From the NCBI GenBank assembly GCA_025330725.1, contig JAIWND010000007.1, positions 1,153,042 to 1,217,041 on the forward strand: a stretch of DNA of 64,000 bases, in the 5' to 3' direction. The notes beneath the pieces are model-generated. The model did no database searches and was not told the origin of the DNA. It worked only from the letters and a program-made list of their open reading frames with translations. The stretch is from Chlamydoabsidia padenii. Taxonomy: Eukaryota > Mucoromycota > Mucoromycetes > Mucorales > Cunninghamellaceae. Shown in pieces: positions 62,544 to 64,000 of this stretch (position 1 is the first letter of the stretch; each line of letters opens with the position of its first letter). The position numbers were made by a program, and so were the translations under genes.

Positions 62544-63508
62544 ATGTCAACAAACCTATCAAGACGGAACACGACACCATATCAATTACCTTCACCTATG
62601 CCTTCACCACCACGTTCCTCTTCACCGACTTCTATGATGACTGCCATTGATAAGTGTGCTCCTCTTCCAGTTGCTCTCTTTCACCCTATACTTACACCAA
62701 AAGACGACAACAACAATGAATATCTATCACCACCAGCGCAACCAATCAAAACTCAGACATCAAAAAAGGGCTTACTGGCTGTTATTCAAAAATACATATC
62801 TGATTTGGAAGGACGGGACAAAAGCATCAAGATCATCCAATATGCATTCAAGATTCTACTACACTATCGATGGGTGAATGCAAAACGATGGTCGACAATG
62901 GTCAGTCATTTCTCACAAACACGGAAGATTTTGCGTGTAGGTCACGGCCTTGGTACCTTCCGCGAAATGATAGCTCTCTACTCAACACAGCAGCAACAAC
63001 ATCCTCTTCGTATGCTGGCAAAATGGTGTGCTCTCTTTATTACCTTTGGGAATGAATTGGCTGATGATTTGTTTTGTTTTTACAAGATGGGTGTATTTGG
63101 TCCATCCATTGGTAAAAAGGCGGAAAAGGTATCTATCTATTGTTGGTTCCTAGGCATTTTTATCGATCTCAAGTCAAATATAATGTCTCTACACTCACTA
63201 TTACAACAACAACGTAAAAATAAGGACATCTCCATGGAGGAACAACAGCTAAATCAACAAAAGATCTTTTTGGCCCAAGTGTCTTGTACCAAACTTATGA
63301 TGGATGGTATCTTTTGTGGTAAGTTGATTGTTTTAATGTAATTGGATCGGACACTAATTTTATGTCATGCTTTTTTTATTATTTTTTTATTGTGTTAGCT
63401 TGTGATATTTGGGAACCTTCATTCTCTTCTGGAGTTCAAGCTTGGTCAGGATTCTTTAGTGGGTCTTTATCTGGATACAAGCTTTGGTGCAAATTTAGAT
63501 CAGCATAG
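62544..63508 (+). CDS. PEX11: peroxisomal membrane protein PEX11
   Basis: Membrane-remodelling protein that drives peroxisome elongation and division. The start is MSTNLSRRNTTPYQLPSPMP at 62544; the N-terminal 80 residues are Pro/Ser-rich and extend beyond the usual PEX11 start. The family core follows: ISDLEGRDKSIKIIQYAFKI, RWSTMVSHFSQTRKILRVGH, LGTFREMIALYST, FITFGNELADDLFCFYKMGV, VSIYCWFLGIFIDLKSNIMS. The Gly-His-Gly-Leu-Gly segment after RKILRV and the amphipathic early helix fit PEX11. The single intron begins at about 63320 (GTAAGT) and ends at 63398 (GTTAG). The final exon gives CDIWEPSFSSGVQAWSGFFS, then SGYKLWCKFRSA with TAG at 63506-63508. Motif ATTCACATCCCGAC stands 150 bp upstream. 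Confidence 0.92.
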
Positions 63509-63945
63509 ATTATTATTATTTTTTAACTCTTACATACATACATATCATACTCTCATACCCCATTCCATCTCCCCTTACTTTTATCATCATTATTATTATA
63601 ATCAAACCTTTCCATGTCCTTTTAGTCAGCAACATTATCTTGTCTTTAACCTAATAAAGTATGAATCTTTTAAACATGTATTGTATTGTTACCTTTTTTT
63701 TTGGGTGGGGAAAGGGTGATCCGTCAGGTGCAAAAACACAAACCGGAATTTAAAAAGTGCAGCATTCATATGCCGTCTTAAAAATTAAAATGCCGCATTT
63801 GTGGGCTACATTATGTAGCGACTAATTCCCTCTCTCTTTCTTTCTTCAACTAATGTACAGGGGTGTTATTCGTCATCTAACTTCAATACCAAAAACACCT
63901 ACACTCCATAAAACATTCTTCTTGAAACAACATACAACACGAGAC
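63509..63945. other. intergenic region downstream of PEX11
   Basis: AATAAAG at about 63653 is the likely PEX11 poly(A) signal. ACCGGAATTTAAAAAG near 63741 and AATGCCGCATTTG near 63789 are weak relatives of the recurrent motif. No gene is seen. Confidence 0.45.
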
Positions 63946-64000
63946 ATGCACTATATCTCTATTGGACAAAACAAAGTACCTGTGGTCAGCGATCAAGTCC
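63946..64000 (+). CDS. possible start of a gene cut by the window end
   Basis: ATG at 63946 opens a frame that stays open for 18 codons to the end (MHYISIGQNKVPVVSDQV). It lies 437 bp after PEX11 in a region with promoter-like TTTCTTTC and CA-rich 5' leader sequence. Too short for identification. Confidence 0.35.
   Translation, partial: MHYISIGQNKVPVVSDQV

Overview
The window looks like nuclear DNA of an early-diverging filamentous fungus, most likely Mucoromycota (Mucorales-type). It is AT-rich, and the genes are cut by many short introns with GTAAGT-type donors and CTAAC-like branch points. Intergenic gaps are short. The gene set is fungal: Boi-type SH3-SAM-PH polarity protein, Ssk2-type MAPKKK, Atf1-type bZIP, Zn2Cys6 regulator, and both MEF2/Rlm1-type and SRF/Mcm1-type MADS factors. 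Genus assignment is not possible from the sequence alone.

Layout. 1-156: C-terminus of an unidentified + strand gene. 1.0-4.0 kb (-): OPT oligopeptide transporter. 4.6-9.6 kb (+): class I myosin. 10.0-12.1 kb (+): CCT theta chaperonin subunit. 12.6-14.1 kb (-): MEF2-type MADS factor. 14.4-15.3 kb (-): SpoU-type RNA 2'-O-methyltransferase. 15.5-15.7 kb (-): small ORF. 15.9-16.7 kb (-): ribosomal protein uL14 (RPL23). 16.8-22.2 kb: a 5.4-kb mobile element carrying a Fanzor (eukaryotic TnpB homologue). 23.7-25.5 kb (+): proline iminopeptidase-like hydrolase. 26.1-27.4 kb: fold-back repeat element plus tandem diverged repeats. 27.8-29.7 kb (-): AVT-type amino-acid transporter. 30.8-32.5 kb (+): Atf1-like bZIP. 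33.2-34.4 kb (+): degenerate PDK/BCKDK-like protein. 34.5-39.1 kb (-): Ssk2/MEKK4-type MAPKKK. 40.0-43.0 kb (+): SH3-SAM-PH-CH protein. 43.4-45.0 kb (-): secreted PLC-like phosphodiesterase. 45.7-47.9 kb (+): Zn2Cys6 factor with a frame break. 48.3-49.3 kb (+): SRF-type MADS factor. 49.6-51.9 kb (-): broken sphingosine-1-phosphate lyase. 52.0-53.5 kb (-): acid lipase/steryl ester hydrolase-like. 53.7-54.2 kb (-): unknown. 54.5-57.6 kb (+): PHD-finger protein. 59.4-60.1 kb (+): orphan ORF next to a dispersed repeat. 60.9 kb (-): tRNA-Pro(UGG). 61.4-62.3 kb: possible spliced small-ORF or non-coding transcript. 62.5-63.5 kb (+): PEX11. 63.9 kb: possible start of another gene.

The most interesting locus is the Fanzor element at 16779-22182. 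It has matching 29-bp terminal inverted repeats flanked by TA, and arrays of degenerate subterminal repeats. The RNA-guided-nuclease-type gene keeps its D/E/D RuvC residues and zinc ribbon. A 350-nt non-coding tail is a candidate guide-RNA source. No classical transposase is visible inside, so this is probably a non-autonomous TA-targeting (Tc1/mariner-like) element carrying a TnpB homologue.

Second in interest is a short recurrent motif, TCGGGATTTGAA and close variants, found in many of the gaps and often 50-250 bp from a start codon. It is also the terminal motif of the ~200-bp dispersed repeats at 26-27 kb and 59 kb.

Several genes bear on stress and wall signalling (Ssk2-type kinase, Atf1-like bZIP, MEF2-type MADS) or on polarity and actin (myosin I, Boi-like), but the order gives no evidence of a functional cluster.
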